Of a stretch of DNA of 44,611 nucleotides, positions 28,476 to 37,740 are shown piece by piece. Position 1 is the stretch's first letter, and each line of letters starts with the position of its first letter. Below the pieces are notes generated by a model. That model did no database searches. It had not been told where the DNA came from and saw nothing but the letters and a program-made list of their open reading frames with translations. This DNA comes from a bacterium (GTDB lineage Bacteria > Patescibacteria > Dojkabacteria > JAKAPS01 > JAJZLI01): the NCBI GenBank assembly GCA_021809565.1, contig JAJZKG010000006.1, positions 1-44,611 of the forward strand. Reading direction: 5' to 3'. The position numbers and the translations under genes are program-made.

Positions 28476-28532
28476 ATAATTAGATAACAAGATAATAACA
28501 CAATTATATAGAATTTAACGATAAGTTCAAAT

Positions 28533-28542
28533 GATCTAGATC
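28533..28542. repeat. Palindrome GATCTAGATC between divergent genes
   Basis: A perfect 10-bp palindrome in the 174-nt gap between the GT39-like gene and ileS. The same core recurs in the ftsW upstream repeats (32853-32864) and in variant forms near 40837 and 44132. It could be an operator or a repeat relic. Confidence 0.4.
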
Positions 28543-28621
28543 CAAATATATTAAATTTATTATATTGGACAGTCAGCAATATTTATTGTAAAATGTTCTT
28601 TACTTAATATACAGACCTATT

Positions 28622-28627
28622 GAAGGA
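28622..28627 (+). promoter_or_regulatory. Shine-Dalgarno site of ileS
   Basis: GAAGGA lies 10 nt before the ATG at 28638. It overlaps the in-frame TTG at 28620, so the ATG is the likely start. Confidence 0.55.
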
Positions 28628-28637
28628 TTTAAATCCA

Positions 28638-31559
28638 ATGAAGTTTAAAGAACTAGAATCTAAACCAAACTTCCCTCAAATAGAGGAGGGAGTACTGAAA
28701 CTATGGCAGGACAAAGATATATTTAAAAAATCTTTAAATCAAAGAAAGAAAAGTCCTGAATATTCTTTTTATGATGGACCTCCTTTTGCCACTGGGCTTC
28801 CTCATCATGGTCATTTAATACAAGGAACAATAAAAGATATTATACCAAGATATTTTACAATGAAGGGATACTATGTTGAAAGAAGATTTGGCTGGGATTG
28901 TCATGGACTACCTGTAGAGTATGAAGTTGAAAAAATAAAAGGTATAAAAAATAAGAAAGAGATTGAAAGTTTGGGTATAGACGTTTTCAATGAATCCTGT
29001 AGAGGTATAGTTTTAAAATATGCTGCAGAGTGGAAGATAATAACAAACAGGATGGGTAGGTGGGTAGACATGGAAAATGATTACAAAACAATGGATAGTG
29101 ATTATATGGAAAGTATATGGTTTGTGTTTAAAACCATATATGAAAAAGGTCTTATCTACGAAGGGTATAAGAGTATTCATATATGTCCAAGATGTGCAAC
29201 CCCTCTGTCTAATACAGAAGTACAAATGGGTTATAAAGACCTTATAGATTCATCTGTAATAGTAAAGTTCAAGTTAGAAGATGAGAATAAATATTTTCTA
29301 GCATGGACAACAACACCATGGACTCTTCCTGCAAATACTTTACTCGCAATAAATAAAGATTTTAAATATGTTGAAGTCGAAAGTCAGGGAGAAATTTATA
29401 TACTAGCAAAAAGTAGAGTAGAGTATGTGTTTGAAGGTATGGAGTATAAGATTTTAAGAGATATAAATTCAAAAGATTTAATTGGAAAAAGATACAATTC
29501 AATATTTGATGTAGAAAAACACAATAAAATTATTAAAAAAGATGGATGGTTCATAGCAGAAGCTAATTTTGTAACTGATAATGAGGGTACAGGTATAGTA
29601 CACATTGCTCCTGCATTTGGAGAAGAAGATATGTTGTTAGGGCAAAAATTAAAAGCTCCTCATATAAACCATGTGAACATCGAAGGAAGATTTTCTGAAT
29701 ACCCAATGATGGAATGGGCTGGAGAAGAAGCTAGAGATCTGAATCAAAGAATAATAGAATTCCTTTCTCTAAATAATCATCTTCTAAAGGTTATAGAAAT
29801 AGAACATTCTTATCCTCATTGTTGGAGATGTGATACTCCACTATTGAATTACTCTATGAATTCTTGGTTTTTAAATGTCCAAAAAATAAAAGATGCTTCT
29901 TTAAAAAATAATGAGAGTATAAACTGGAACCCTAAACATATCAAATATGGTAGGTTCCAGGAAGGACTTAAAAATGCTCCAGACTGGTGTATATCAAGAA
30001 ATAGATATTGGGGAACTCCTTTACCTGTTTGGAAATGCGACAAATGTTCTAACTTAGTTATATTGGGATCAATTAAGGAACTTGAAGATCTATCAAATCG
30101 TAATATACCTGATATACATAGACACTTTATAGATGATATTGAACTTGATTGTAGTGAGTGTAAAACTGGTAAATTAAAAAGAATACCTGAAGTATTAGAT
30201 TGTTGGTTTGAATCAGGATCAATGCCATATGCACAAAAACATTATCCTTTTGAAAATAAGGACATGTTCAAAAAAACATTTCCTGCAGATTTTATTGCTG
30301 AAGGTATAGATCAAACAAGAGGATGGTTTTATTCATTACATACAATTTCTACAGCTTTAATGGATTCTGCTGCTTTTAAAAATGTTATAACTACAGGACT
30401 CGTTCAGGCAGGTGGTGGACAAAAAATGTCTAAGTCAAAGAAAAATTATACACATCCAATGTTACTTATAGATAAATTTGGAGCAGAAGCCTTGAGGTTA
30501 TATCTTATAAAGTCACCACTTGTCAATGGAGAAGACCTAAACTTTAGAGATCAAGGAGTATCTGATATCATAAAAGATATATTTTTAACAATTTATAATT
30601 CTCTCAAATATTTTACTATATATGCTAATACATTTGACTTTACAGAAACTTCACTAGAGAATTCAAAAAATATTTTAGACCAATGGATACTCTCAAAAGT
30701 CGAAATATTAAAATCAGACATATCAAAAAATATAGAAGAATATAATCTTATGGATGCAGCATTAGCTATTCATCCTTTTATAGAAGACCTCTCAACATGG
30801 TATATACGCAGATCTAGAGATAGATTTGTTCGTGGAGATAAAGAAGCTCTAAATATCTTATACCATACTCTATTACAATTCTCTATCATAACTGCACCTA
30901 TATTACCTTTCCTGTCTGAATTTATCTATCAATCACTTAATGGTCCATTTGATAGTGTACACCTTGAAAACTACCCAGAAATTGATACAACATTAATTAA
31001 CAAAGATCTTAACTTAAAAATGGACCTTGCAAGAAATGCTATATCTCAACTTCAAAGTATAAGAATAGAAAATTCAATAAAATTAAAGCAACCAGTGAAT
31101 GAAGCATATATAGTTTATGAAGGGTTAAGTGATAAAAAAGATACTATAAATTCTAAAATATTTGAAATCATCAAAGATGAAATAAATACTAAAAATTTAC
31201 TTTTTAAGGATATAAAAGGTTTTAAAAGTAAACAAAATAAATTTGGATCTGTAGGTATTAATACAAAACTTGACAGTGAAATAATAAAAGAGGGGATATC
31301 GAGAGAAATTATACGTGAGATACAAAATCTTAGACGCAATATGCATTTAAATATGCAAGATGAGATCAACACTACTATAGTATCTTTTGATGAGAAAATC
31401 TTAGAAGTATTAACAAAATTTGAAGATGATATAAAAAAATCTATAAAATCAAAAAAAATTATTATTGATTCAACATATAAAGATGAAAAATCAGAAAAAA
31501 ACTTTGGTACTGCTATTAAAATAGATGGTAAAATTCTTTACGTAAAAATAGATGTTTAA
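28638..31559 (+). CDS. ileS: Isoleucyl-tRNA synthetase, eukaryote/archaea-like type
   Basis: Class Ia synthetase that charges tRNA-Ile, with an editing domain. The HIGH motif is HHGH (56-59, in PPFATGLPHHGHLIQG) and the KMSKS motif is intact (about 597-601, GGGQKMSKSKKNY). The sequence near the N-terminus (FGWDCHGLPVEYEVEK) and the CPRCATPLSN and CDKCSNLV zinc-type pairs follow the eukaryote/archaea-like IleRS2 class, whose members are generally resistant to mupirocin. The protein has 973 residues from the ATG at 28638, where MKFKELESKPNF matches the usual N-terminus. The 3' end overlaps rodA by 8 nt. A Patescibacteria-like trait, but also known in several other bacteria. Confidence 0.96.
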   Translation: MKFKELESKPNFPQIEEGVLKLWQDKDIFKKSLNQRKKSPEYSFYDGPPFATGLPHHGHLIQGTIKDIIPRYFTMKGYYVERRFGWDCHGLPVEYEVEKIKGIKNKKEIESLGIDVFNESCRGIVLKYAAEWKIITNRMGRWVDMENDYKTMDSDYMESIWFVFKTIYEKGLIYEGYKSIHICPRCATPLSNTEVQMGYKDLIDSSVIVKFKLEDENKYFLAWTTTPWTLPANTLLAINKDFKYVEVESQGEIYILAKSRVEYVFEGMEYKILRDINSKDLIGKRYNSIFDVEKHNKIIKKDGWFIAEANFVTDNEGTGIVHIAPAFGEEDMLLGQKLKAPHINHVNIEGRFSEYPMMEWAGEEARDLNQRIIEFLSLNNHLLKVIEIEHSYPHCWRCDTPLLNYSMNSWFLNVQKIKDASLKNNESINWNPKHIKYGRFQEGLKNAPDWCISRNRYWGTPLPVWKCDKCSNLVILGSIKELEDLSNRNIPDIHRHFIDDIELDCSECKTGKLKRIPEVLDCWFESGSMPYAQKHYPFENKDMFKKTFPADFIAEGIDQTRGWFYSLHTISTALMDSAAFKNVITTGLVQAGGGQKMSKSKKNYTHPMLLIDKFGAEALRLYLIKSPLVNGEDLNFRDQGVSDIIKDIFLTIYNSLKYFTIYANTFDFTETSLENSKNILDQWILSKVEILKSDISKNIEEYNLMDAALAIHPFIEDLSTWYIRRSRDRFVRGDKEALNILYHTLLQFSIITAPILPFLSEFIYQSLNGPFDSVHLENYPEIDTTLINKDLNLKMDLARNAISQLQSIRIENSIKLKQPVNEAYIVYEGLSDKKDTINSKIFEIIKDEINTKNLLFKDIKGFKSKQNKFGSVGINTKLDSEIIKEGISREIIREIQNLRRNMHLNMQDEINTTIVSFDEKILEVLTKFEDDIKKSIKSKKIIIDSTYKDEKSEKNFGTAIKIDGKILYVKIDV

Positions 31560-32832
31560 GGCTTTCATTAAACAAGATTTCATCCTCACTATAACAATTG
31601 TCCTATTGATGATAATAGGAATAGTTACTATATCATCAACTAATAACTCTTATATAGCAGAAAGACAGACCATATTTATGATATTAGGATTAATTATTTA
31701 TTTTTTCCTAATGGGGATTGACTATAATATATATAAATATAAATCCATTCAGGCAATAGGATATGTAGCTGTTTTTATACTTCTCATACTTATATATATA
31801 TTAAATATAAAACTAAATAACACTCACAGATGGTTTACTCTTGGAGGAATAGATATACAACCTGCAGAGTTTGCAAAAATAGTCATTATTATAATTACTG
31901 CATCATTTTTTACCCTTTTTCAAAAGGGAGAAAATATAATAAAAAAAATACTTTTAGGATTTTTAATTATTCTTCCAATAGTTGCGCTGGTATTTAAACA
32001 ACCAGCTTTGGGTACATCAATAGTAATTGTAGTAATCTGGGCTGCTATTGTTTTTGCTGCATACTATGATCAAATAAAATTAATAATAATATTCTTAACA
32101 TTTATAGTTTCATCACTCTTTATAACAATATTTATAGGTATAAATTTTCTTTCAGCTAATTTAAATCTAATATTCTTTAAGATAAACATAGCTTTGTTTT
32201 TAATTTTCTTAGCTCTAGAAACTATACTATACAAACTATCTAGAAAGAAAATGTATTCCTATCTATTTCTTGGTATAGTTCTATTTGGAATTATATTTGG
32301 ATCTACATTTAAATTTGTGGTTTGGGATCATCTAATGAAAAACTATCAGAAACAAAGAATAGTTGGATTTCTTTCATCATCTTCAAGTAACTATTCAAAT
32401 TCTTTAAATTTCCAAACAACCCAGTCAAAAATTGCTATTGGCTCTGGGGGATTATGGGGACAAGGTTATGGAAAAGGGACACAATCAAGTCTAAACTTTT
32501 TACCAGAAGATACTACTGATTTTATATATTCTACGTTTATAGAAGATTTTGGATTTATAGGAAACATAGTATTTATGTTTCTATATATTGTGTTATTTTC
32601 AAGATTATTATTCATTTTAAAAAATACTGAGAATAAGTTCGCATTTCTTTTAGTCTTTGGAATTATAACAATGATATTTTTCCAATTTTTGATAAATATA
32701 GGTATGTCTATTGGTTTTGTACCAGTAACAGGAATCCCACTTCCATTAGTATCGTATGGAGGATCTTCATTGATAACAATACTAATATCACTTGGAATAA
32801 TACAAAATATTCATACTAAAAATAGGCTCTAG
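31552..32832 (+). CDS. rodA: SEDS family peptidoglycan glycosyltransferase, RodA-like
   Basis: Polytopic (about ten-segment) lipid II polymerase that works with a class B PBP in wall elongation. It shows RWFTLGGIDIQPAEFAKI (about 93-110, the family W-(x)n-QPSE-x-x-K), IAIGSGGLWGQGYGKGTQ, the catalytic-loop FLPEDTTDFIYSTFIEDFGFIG and the C-terminal GFVPVTGIPLPLVSYGGSS. The LPE-x-x-T-D-F-I form fits RodA better than FtsW. At 426 residues it is slightly long because of an extended middle loop. It starts within the last codons of ileS and is followed after 88 nt by ftsW. Confidence 0.85.
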   Translation: MFKAFIKQDFILTITIVLLMIIGIVTISSTNNSYIAERQTIFMILGLIIYFFLMGIDYNIYKYKSIQAIGYVAVFILLILIYILNIKLNNTHRWFTLGGIDIQPAEFAKIVIIIITASFFTLFQKGENIIKKILLGFLIILPIVALVFKQPALGTSIVIVVIWAAIVFAAYYDQIKLIIIFLTFIVSSLFITIFIGINFLSANLNLIFFKINIALFLIFLALETILYKLSRKKMYSYLFLGIVLFGIIFGSTFKFVVWDHLMKNYQKQRIVGFLSSSSSNYSNSLNFQTTQSKIAIGSGGLWGQGYGKGTQSSLNFLPEDTTDFIYSTFIEDFGFIGNIVFMFLYIVLFSRLLFILKNTENKFAFLLVFGIITMIFFQFLINIGMSIGFVPVTGIPLPLVSYGGSSLITILISLGIIQNIHTKNRL

Positions 32833-32840
32833 GTTCTTTG

Positions 32841-32882
32841 GTCTAGATCCAAGGATCTAGATCCAAGAATCTGGATCCAAGA
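32841..32882. repeat. Three tandem 14-bp repeats with palindromic core
   Basis: Units at 32841-32854, 32855-32868 and 32869-32882 read GTCTAGATCCAAGG, ATCTAGATCCAAGA and ATCTGGATCCAAGA, with a partial fourth (ATTTGAG). The junction of units 1 and 2 holds the perfect palindrome GGATCTAGATCC (32853-32864). They fill about half of the rodA-ftsW gap. Confidence 0.8.
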
Positions 32883-32920
32883 ATTTGAGTTATTACTTTG
32901 TACTGTGATATAAGAATTGT

Positions 32921-34045
32921 ATGGAAGTAAGCAGAGATTATCTCCAAAAAAGAATTATTATTGTAACAATTATAATATCAGTAATAGGTATAGTTATGGT
33001 ATTTGATGGTTCGCTAGGACTATATGCTGGAAGATATCATTACATTGTATTTCAAAGCTTATGGATGGTTCTAGGCTCTATAGCTGGTTTTATAATATAT
33101 AAAGTTGATTATAAGCTATTCCAAAAATATTCATTCCTACTTATGATTTTAGCGATATTTCTTTTATTCGTAGTTATAATATTATCAAGAAAAATTAATG
33201 GATCCACTAGATGGATAAATTTATTAAATTTTGCTAATTTTCAACCTTCAGAATTTGCTAAATTTGCCTTTATAACATATATGTCTGCATGGTTTGTAAA
33301 AAGACAAAATATAATAGAGAATATAAAAACATTTAATGAGAATCTAAAAAAATTACTATTACCATTTCTAGCAATTACTGCTTTTGTGGCTGGATTAATT
33401 GTACTTGAAAAAGATCTTGGAACAACAATAATAATAATACTAATAGCATTATTTATGTTAATTTTAGGGGATGATTCCAAATATCTGAAACTTAATTTAC
33501 TAATATCTTTTCTTACTTTCACATTTGCTGGAATTTTAGCAATAGTTATAGAACCATATAGAGTACAAAGACTTCTAACTTATTTAAGCTCATCAACATC
33601 AAATAGCTTTCTGCAAGGTGCTGGATATCAGGTGCATCAGATAATGATTGCTATAGGATCTGGGGGATTATTAGGAGTTGGTTTTACACAATCTGTACAA
33701 AAAAATCAATATTTGGTTGGAACAACTTCAATAACTGATTCAATATTTGCTGTACTTGCAGAAGAGATGGGATTAATTGGTAGTATACTTTTAATCTTAT
33801 TATATTTGTATCTTGTTTACCTCATATTTAAGGTAGCTATAAGATCTGGCAATCCATTTGGTAAATTTATGGTTGCAGGTATTGGTATTTGGATAGGCAT
33901 TCAAGCAATGCTAAATATAGCAGCCAACATTGGAATAATTCCTCTAACAGGAATACCATTACCTCTGATTTCATATGGAGGATCATCTGTTATAATACTA
34001 TTAGTGGCTATTGGTTTTGTACTAAATATAAATAAGAAAACATGA
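32921..34045 (+). CDS. ftsW: SEDS family peptidoglycan glycosyltransferase, FtsW-like
   Basis: Second SEDS lipid II polymerase, likely for septal wall synthesis. The 374 residues include STRWINLLNFANFQPSEFAKF (about 90-110), VLEKDLGTTIIII, IAIGSGGLLGVGFTQSVQK, FAVLAEEMGLIGS and the ending GIIPLTGIPLPLISYGGSS. The AVLAEE-x-G form and the directly following murG (overlapping 4 nt, ATGA) fit FtsW in a division/cell-wall cluster. Its stop is TGA. Labels rodA and ftsW for the two neighbours rest on these motifs and order, and could be swapped. Confidence 0.85.
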   Translation: MEVSRDYLQKRIIIVTIIISVIGIVMVFDGSLGLYAGRYHYIVFQSLWMVLGSIAGFIIYKVDYKLFQKYSFLLMILAIFLLFVVIILSRKINGSTRWINLLNFANFQPSEFAKFAFITYMSAWFVKRQNIIENIKTFNENLKKLLLPFLAITAFVAGLIVLEKDLGTTIIIILIALFMLILGDDSKYLKLNLLISFLTFTFAGILAIVIEPYRVQRLLTYLSSSTSNSFLQGAGYQVHQIMIAIGSGGLLGVGFTQSVQKNQYLVGTTSITDSIFAVLAEEMGLIGSILLILLYLYLVYLIFKVAIRSGNPFGKFMVAGIGIWIGIQAMLNIAANIGIIPLTGIPLPLISYGGSSVIILLVAIGFVLNINKKT

Positions 34046-35160
34046 AAAGAAAAAGTACTGTTTTTATAATAGGAGGGCATCTAACCCCAGCCCAAGCTAT
34101 ATATGATGGCATCAAAAATCAAAAAAATTTAAAGATATTTTTTGTAGGCATTAAACATACAATATTATTTGATAAATCTTTATCCCAGGAATATCAATTT
34201 GCAAAAAAAAATAACATAACATTCCTACCATTAAATACTGGGAAACTATATAGATTTCTATCAATGAAAGGAATGATATCATTTTTAAAAATTCCAATAG
34301 GCTTTTTTCAAGCATTTTATTATGTAGTAAAATATAGGCCAAAAATTATAATATCTTTTGGATCATATGTATCCGTTCCTGTAGTTTTTTGGGGAGGTCT
34401 TTTTAGAGTAAAAGTATTTACCCATGAACAAGCTTCAATACCAGGTTTAGCATCGAGGATAACCTCAGTTTTTTCAAATACAATCTTTACGACTTGGAAA
34501 GACACAGAAAAATATTTTAAGAAAATAAGTCTAAGAGATAAAAATATCATATTTACTGGCAATATACTAAGAGAAGAAATTTTTAAATCTAATACTGACA
34601 ATTTCAAATTCAACAAAAAACTACCTATATTATATATAACAGGAGGAAATCAAGGATCTCACATTATAAATCAAATAATATTTAAAAATATAAAAAAATT
34701 ATTAAAACAATATAATATAATACATCAAACTGGATCTAACACTATATTTGATGATTACAAAAAAGCACTGCAATTAAAAGAAACACTCCCTGCAATCTTA
34801 AGGGCAAGGTATATAATACGTAGAGGAATATGGGGTGATGAGATAGGGGAGGTATTTAGAAAAACAGATATAATAATCAGTAGAGCTGGAGCAAACACGG
34901 TTTATGAAATATTAACACTCAACAAGAAAGCTATATTAATACCAATATCCTCAAGTTCTTTTGGAGAACAATATGAAAATGCAAAAATAGCGAGAAAATA
35001 TTCTGACACTATATCTATAATCAGTGAATCCTCATTGTCTTTTAATACACTAAATACAGAACTTAAAAAATTACAAGAGAGGGAAAATACAAAAAAAATA
35101 GATTTACCAAGAAATGCAAGTAAAATTATTATAAAGAGAATTTTAAAAAATATTGCATAA
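34042..35160 (+). CDS. murG: UDP-GlcNAc:lipid I N-acetylglucosaminyltransferase MurG
   Basis: Membrane-associated GT28 enzyme that adds GlcNAc to lipid I to form lipid II, the substrate of the SEDS proteins encoded just before. The N-terminal glycine-rich loop is IGGHLTPAQAI (about 10-20; the second GG of the usual GGTGGH is reduced). Acceptor-side motifs are SFGSYVSVP and THEQASIPGLA. The C-terminal donor site shows ITGGNQGSHIIN, SRAGANTVYEIL and SSSFGEQYENAK, the last corresponding to the family's D-x-Q-x-x-N-A. Length 372 is normal. It overlaps ftsW by 4 nt (translational coupling) and the convergent folD by 18 nt. Confidence 0.94.
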   Translation: MKRKSTVFIIGGHLTPAQAIYDGIKNQKNLKIFFVGIKHTILFDKSLSQEYQFAKKNNITFLPLNTGKLYRFLSMKGMISFLKIPIGFFQAFYYVVKYRPKIIISFGSYVSVPVVFWGGLFRVKVFTHEQASIPGLASRITSVFSNTIFTTWKDTEKYFKKISLRDKNIIFTGNILREEIFKSNTDNFKFNKKLPILYITGGNQGSHIINQIIFKNIKKLLKQYNIIHQTGSNTIFDDYKKALQLKETLPAILRARYIIRRGIWGDEIGEVFRKTDIIISRAGANTVYEILTLNKKAILIPISSSSFGEQYENAKIARKYSDTISIISESSLSFNTLNTELKKLQERENTKKIDLPRNASKIIIKRILKNIA

Positions 35161-35958
35161 ATTTCTAAATAACATAGCTACTGTTAAAGGTCCTATTCCT
35201 CCTTTTGAAGGTACAAATAGAGAAGACTTTTCTATACAATCCTCATCAATACCTCCAGATATACTGCCATCAAAATTTGCGCTTTGACCTATATTTATAA
35301 GGAAAGATCCTTTTTTGATATCATTCTTTTTTATCACACTCGATACTCCAGCTGTGAAAATTATCATATCTGATAATTTAGAAAAATTTATAATATCTCC
35401 TTTTTCTGCATATTTATCAAGTACTATTACATTATATTTGTTTTGTATAAGATAATTGGATATTGGTAACCCCACAAAACCTGACCCTATAACTAGGATA
35501 TTAGATGATTTAGGTAATTTACATTTTTTGAAAATATATAAGAAAGCTGAATAAACACCGGGAGAAAATATATATTCTCCTGATAAAAGTTTAGTGTAAT
35601 TAGTTTTGGTTAGACAGTCTATATCCTTATCAGGTGATATGTTATCAAGAATAGTAGTATCTTTAAGTCCAACTATAGGAAGTTGCACAAGAAATGCTTT
35701 TATATTAGCATCTCTATTGAATTTTTCGATTTCTGCTACAAGGCTATTGTAACCTTTATCCAATTTCTGATATACAATGTTTATTCCAATATCTTGAGCA
35801 AATTTTATTTTCTCTCTAATAAATATATTTGAAAACCTATCATCCCCAACTTGTATTATTCCCAAAGTAGGGAATATATTCTTTTTTTTAAGATAGCTTT
35901 TTATTTCTTCCTTTATAATTAAAGCCTCTGCTCTCCCATCAAAAATTTTTTTATTCAT
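35143..35958 (-). CDS. folD: Methylenetetrahydrofolate dehydrogenase/cyclohydrolase FolD, divergent
   Basis: Enzyme that interconverts methylene-, methenyl- and formyl-tetrahydrofolate. The 271 residues follow FolD throughout: VGDDRFSNIFIREK (38-50), FLVQLPI with Gln92, SPDKDIDC (109-115), the nucleotide-binding GSGFVGLP (about 158-165) and KGGIGPLTVAML near the end. Lys50, essential for catalysis, is kept, but the partner Tyr is Phe46. The G-R-S of the NADP loop is replaced by GSG, and the Gly of KDVDG is Cys115. Cyclohydrolase activity or cofactor choice may therefore differ. It overlaps glyA by 8 nt and is last in the pyrG-dcd-glyA-folD operon. Confidence 0.9.
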   Translation of the reverse strand: MNKKIFDGRAEALIIKEEIKSYLKKKNIFPTLGIIQVGDDRFSNIFIREKIKFAQDIGINIVYQKLDKGYNSLVAEIEKFNRDANIKAFLVQLPIVGLKDTTILDNISPDKDIDCLTKTNYTKLLSGEYIFSPGVYSAFLYIFKKCKLPKSSNILVIGSGFVGLPISNYLIQNKYNVIVLDKYAEKGDIINFSKLSDMIIFTAGVSSVIKKNDIKKGSFLINIGQSANFDGSISGGIDEDCIEKSSLFVPSKGGIGPLTVAMLFRNLCNIF

Positions 35959-37180
35959 AGTAATCTAATATTGGAAATTCTTTTGTTAATTTTATTACAC
36001 TATCCTTAATTCTACCAAGTGTTTTTATATCTCCTCTATTTTTTATTGAGTCAGTAATAAATTCAGCTATTTTTTCCATCTCTCTTTCTCTCATAGAGCG
36101 TGATGTGACAGCAGGGGTACCTATTCTTATACCGCTTGAAATATTAGGTCCTTTACTATCCCTTGGTATAGTAGATTTAGAAACAGCAATATTGACAGAA
36201 TCTAGTAAATCCTGAGCTTCACTACCTGTAATATTAAAATTAGACAGGTCAACTACAAACATATGGTTATCTGTACCATTTGATACTATTTTAAAACCTC
36301 TTTTTAACATTGCATCTACCATATATTTAGAATTCAGTAAAACTTGTTCTTGATATCTTAAAAAAGAGGGGAGAGAGGCTTCTTTAAATGCAATTGCTTT
36401 CGAGGCTATAGTATGAATCATTGGTCCTCCTTGAAATCCGGGAAAGACTGACTTTTGAATTAGATTAAATACGGATTCTTTGTTGGTCATTAAAATAGCG
36501 CTTCTTGGGCCACGTAAGGTTTTATGTGTGGTTGTAGATATAATATCAGCATAATCTACTGGTGATTGGTGAAGACCAGCTACGACCAACCCTGCAATGT
36601 GTGATATATCCGCAAAAAGATAGGCATTAACACTATTAGCAATATCTCTGAATCTTGCAAAATCAATAGCTCTTGAATATGAAGATGCCCCACATACAAT
36701 CATTTTAGGTTTGACATCTTGAGCTATTTTTAGAACCTCATCATAATCTATATAACCAGAAGATGTAACTCCATAAAAGGAAAAATCAAACAGTTTGCCT
36801 GAAAAATTTACAGAGGATCCATGTGTAAGATGGCCTCCATCTTTAAGTCTCATACCCAATATCTTATCTTTTGGTCTTAAAAGAGCAAAATATACAGCTA
36901 GATTTGCTCCAGATCCACTATTTGGCTGAACATTAACAAATGATACTTTAAATAGATCTTTGGCCCTAGAAATTGCCATATTTTCTATTTCATCTACAAC
37001 TGTACACCCACCATAATATCTAGAACCTGGATATCCTTCAGCATATTTATTAGTAAGTACTGAACCTTGAGCCTCCCTAACATCCTTGGATACATAATTC
37101 TCAGAGGCAATAAGTTCTATAACATTTTCTTGACGCTTATCCTCTTTTAGTATAAGGTCTTCTATTTCTTTATCTCTCAC
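35951..37180 (-). CDS. glyA: Serine hydroxymethyltransferase
   Basis: PLP enzyme converting serine and tetrahydrofolate to glycine and methylene-THF, the one-carbon donor for thymidylate. The N-terminus ENVIELIASENYVS, then NKYAEGYPGSRYYGG (about 49-63), the PLP-Lys loop STTTHKTLRGPRSA (about 218-231) and the late FPGFQGGPMIHTIA are textbook matches. The length of 409 is usual. It starts 2 nt after the dcd stop and overlaps folD by 8 nt, so the two folate enzymes are likely translated together. Confidence 0.97.
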   Translation of the reverse strand: MRDKEIEDLILKEDKRQENVIELIASENYVSKDVREAQGSVLTNKYAEGYPGSRYYGGCTVVDEIENMAISRAKDLFKVSFVNVQPNSGSGANLAVYFALLRPKDKILGMRLKDGGHLTHGSSVNFSGKLFDFSFYGVTSSGYIDYDEVLKIAQDVKPKMIVCGASSYSRAIDFARFRDIANSVNAYLFADISHIAGLVVAGLHQSPVDYADIISTTTHKTLRGPRSAILMTNKESVFNLIQKSVFPGFQGGPMIHTIASKAIAFKEASLPSFLRYQEQVLLNSKYMVDAMLKRGFKIVSNGTDNHMFVVDLSNFNITGSEAQDLLDSVNIAVSKSTIPRDSKGPNISSGIRIGTPAVTSRSMREREMEKIAEFITDSIKNRGDIKTLGRIKDSVIKLTKEFPILDYYE

Positions 37181-37182
37181 TT

Positions 37183-37740
37183 TTATTTAATAAAATCTTT
37201 GAAGTAATAACTCTTTGTAGGATCCTTTTGATCATTATATTTATTATTATACTCTCCATACGGTTTTTTGGAAGGGGAAGTCATAGTAAAAAATGCTAGC
37301 TGAGCTATTTTCATTCCAACATATATTTTTATAGGTGTATTAACTAAATTTGTCATTTCTAAAGTCAGTGTCCCATGAAATCCGGGATCAACAAAACCTG
37401 CTGTAGCATGAACAATAAGTCCAATACGCCCCAATGAGGATTTACCTTCAATTCTAGCCACAAGATAATTTGGGATTTCTACATATTCTAAAGTAGAGGA
37501 GAGTATAAATTCACCAGGATGGAGAAAGAAATACCCTTGATTTTTTACATCAACAATGTCTGTATTATCTATATCTTTTTTAACATCTATATATGGAGTA
37601 TTAGTGTTTTTAAAAACTAAAAATTTAGATGATATATGAAGATCATAGGATGAAGGCTGAATAGAATCCTTTTTAAATGGAGTTATCTTTAGCTCCCTCT
37701 TAGTTAGTTCATTTAATATATCTCTATCAGAGAGCACCAT
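37183..37740 (-). CDS. dcd: dCTP deaminase, probably bifunctional deaminase/dUTPase
   Basis: Converts dCTP towards dUMP, the precursor of dTMP. EGKSSLGRIGLIVHATAGFVDPGFHG (about 104-129) is the form found in bifunctional actinobacterial and methanogen enzymes (catalytic Glu with T/S-AGF). In the E. coli type the same region reads RSSLARLG. The C-terminal MKIAQLAFFTMTSPSKKPYG also agrees with the bifunctional class. I start it at the ATG at 37740 (185 residues), since a strong Shine-Dalgarno sequence lies 9 nt upstream. An in-frame GTG at 37752 falls inside that site. It overlaps the end of pyrG by 14 nt and is followed by glyA after 2 nt. Confidence 0.92.
   Translation of the reverse strand: MVLSDRDILNELTKRELKITPFKKDSIQPSSYDLHISSKFLVFKNTNTPYIDVKKDIDNTDIVDVKNQGYFFLHPGEFILSSTLEYVEIPNYLVARIEGKSSLGRIGLIVHATAGFVDPGFHGTLTLEMTNLVNTPIKIYVGMKIAQLAFFTMTSPSKKPYGEYNNKYNDQKDPTKSYYFKDFIK

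Noticed and set aside
32841..32882. Possible CRISPR array
   Set aside because: Repeats of 14 bp are directly adjacent, with no spacers, and no cas genes are nearby.
1895..34045. Alternative genetic code (UGA as Gly or Trp)
   Set aside because: TGA is the natural stop of ftsA and ftsW, and all major genes have full length under the standard code.
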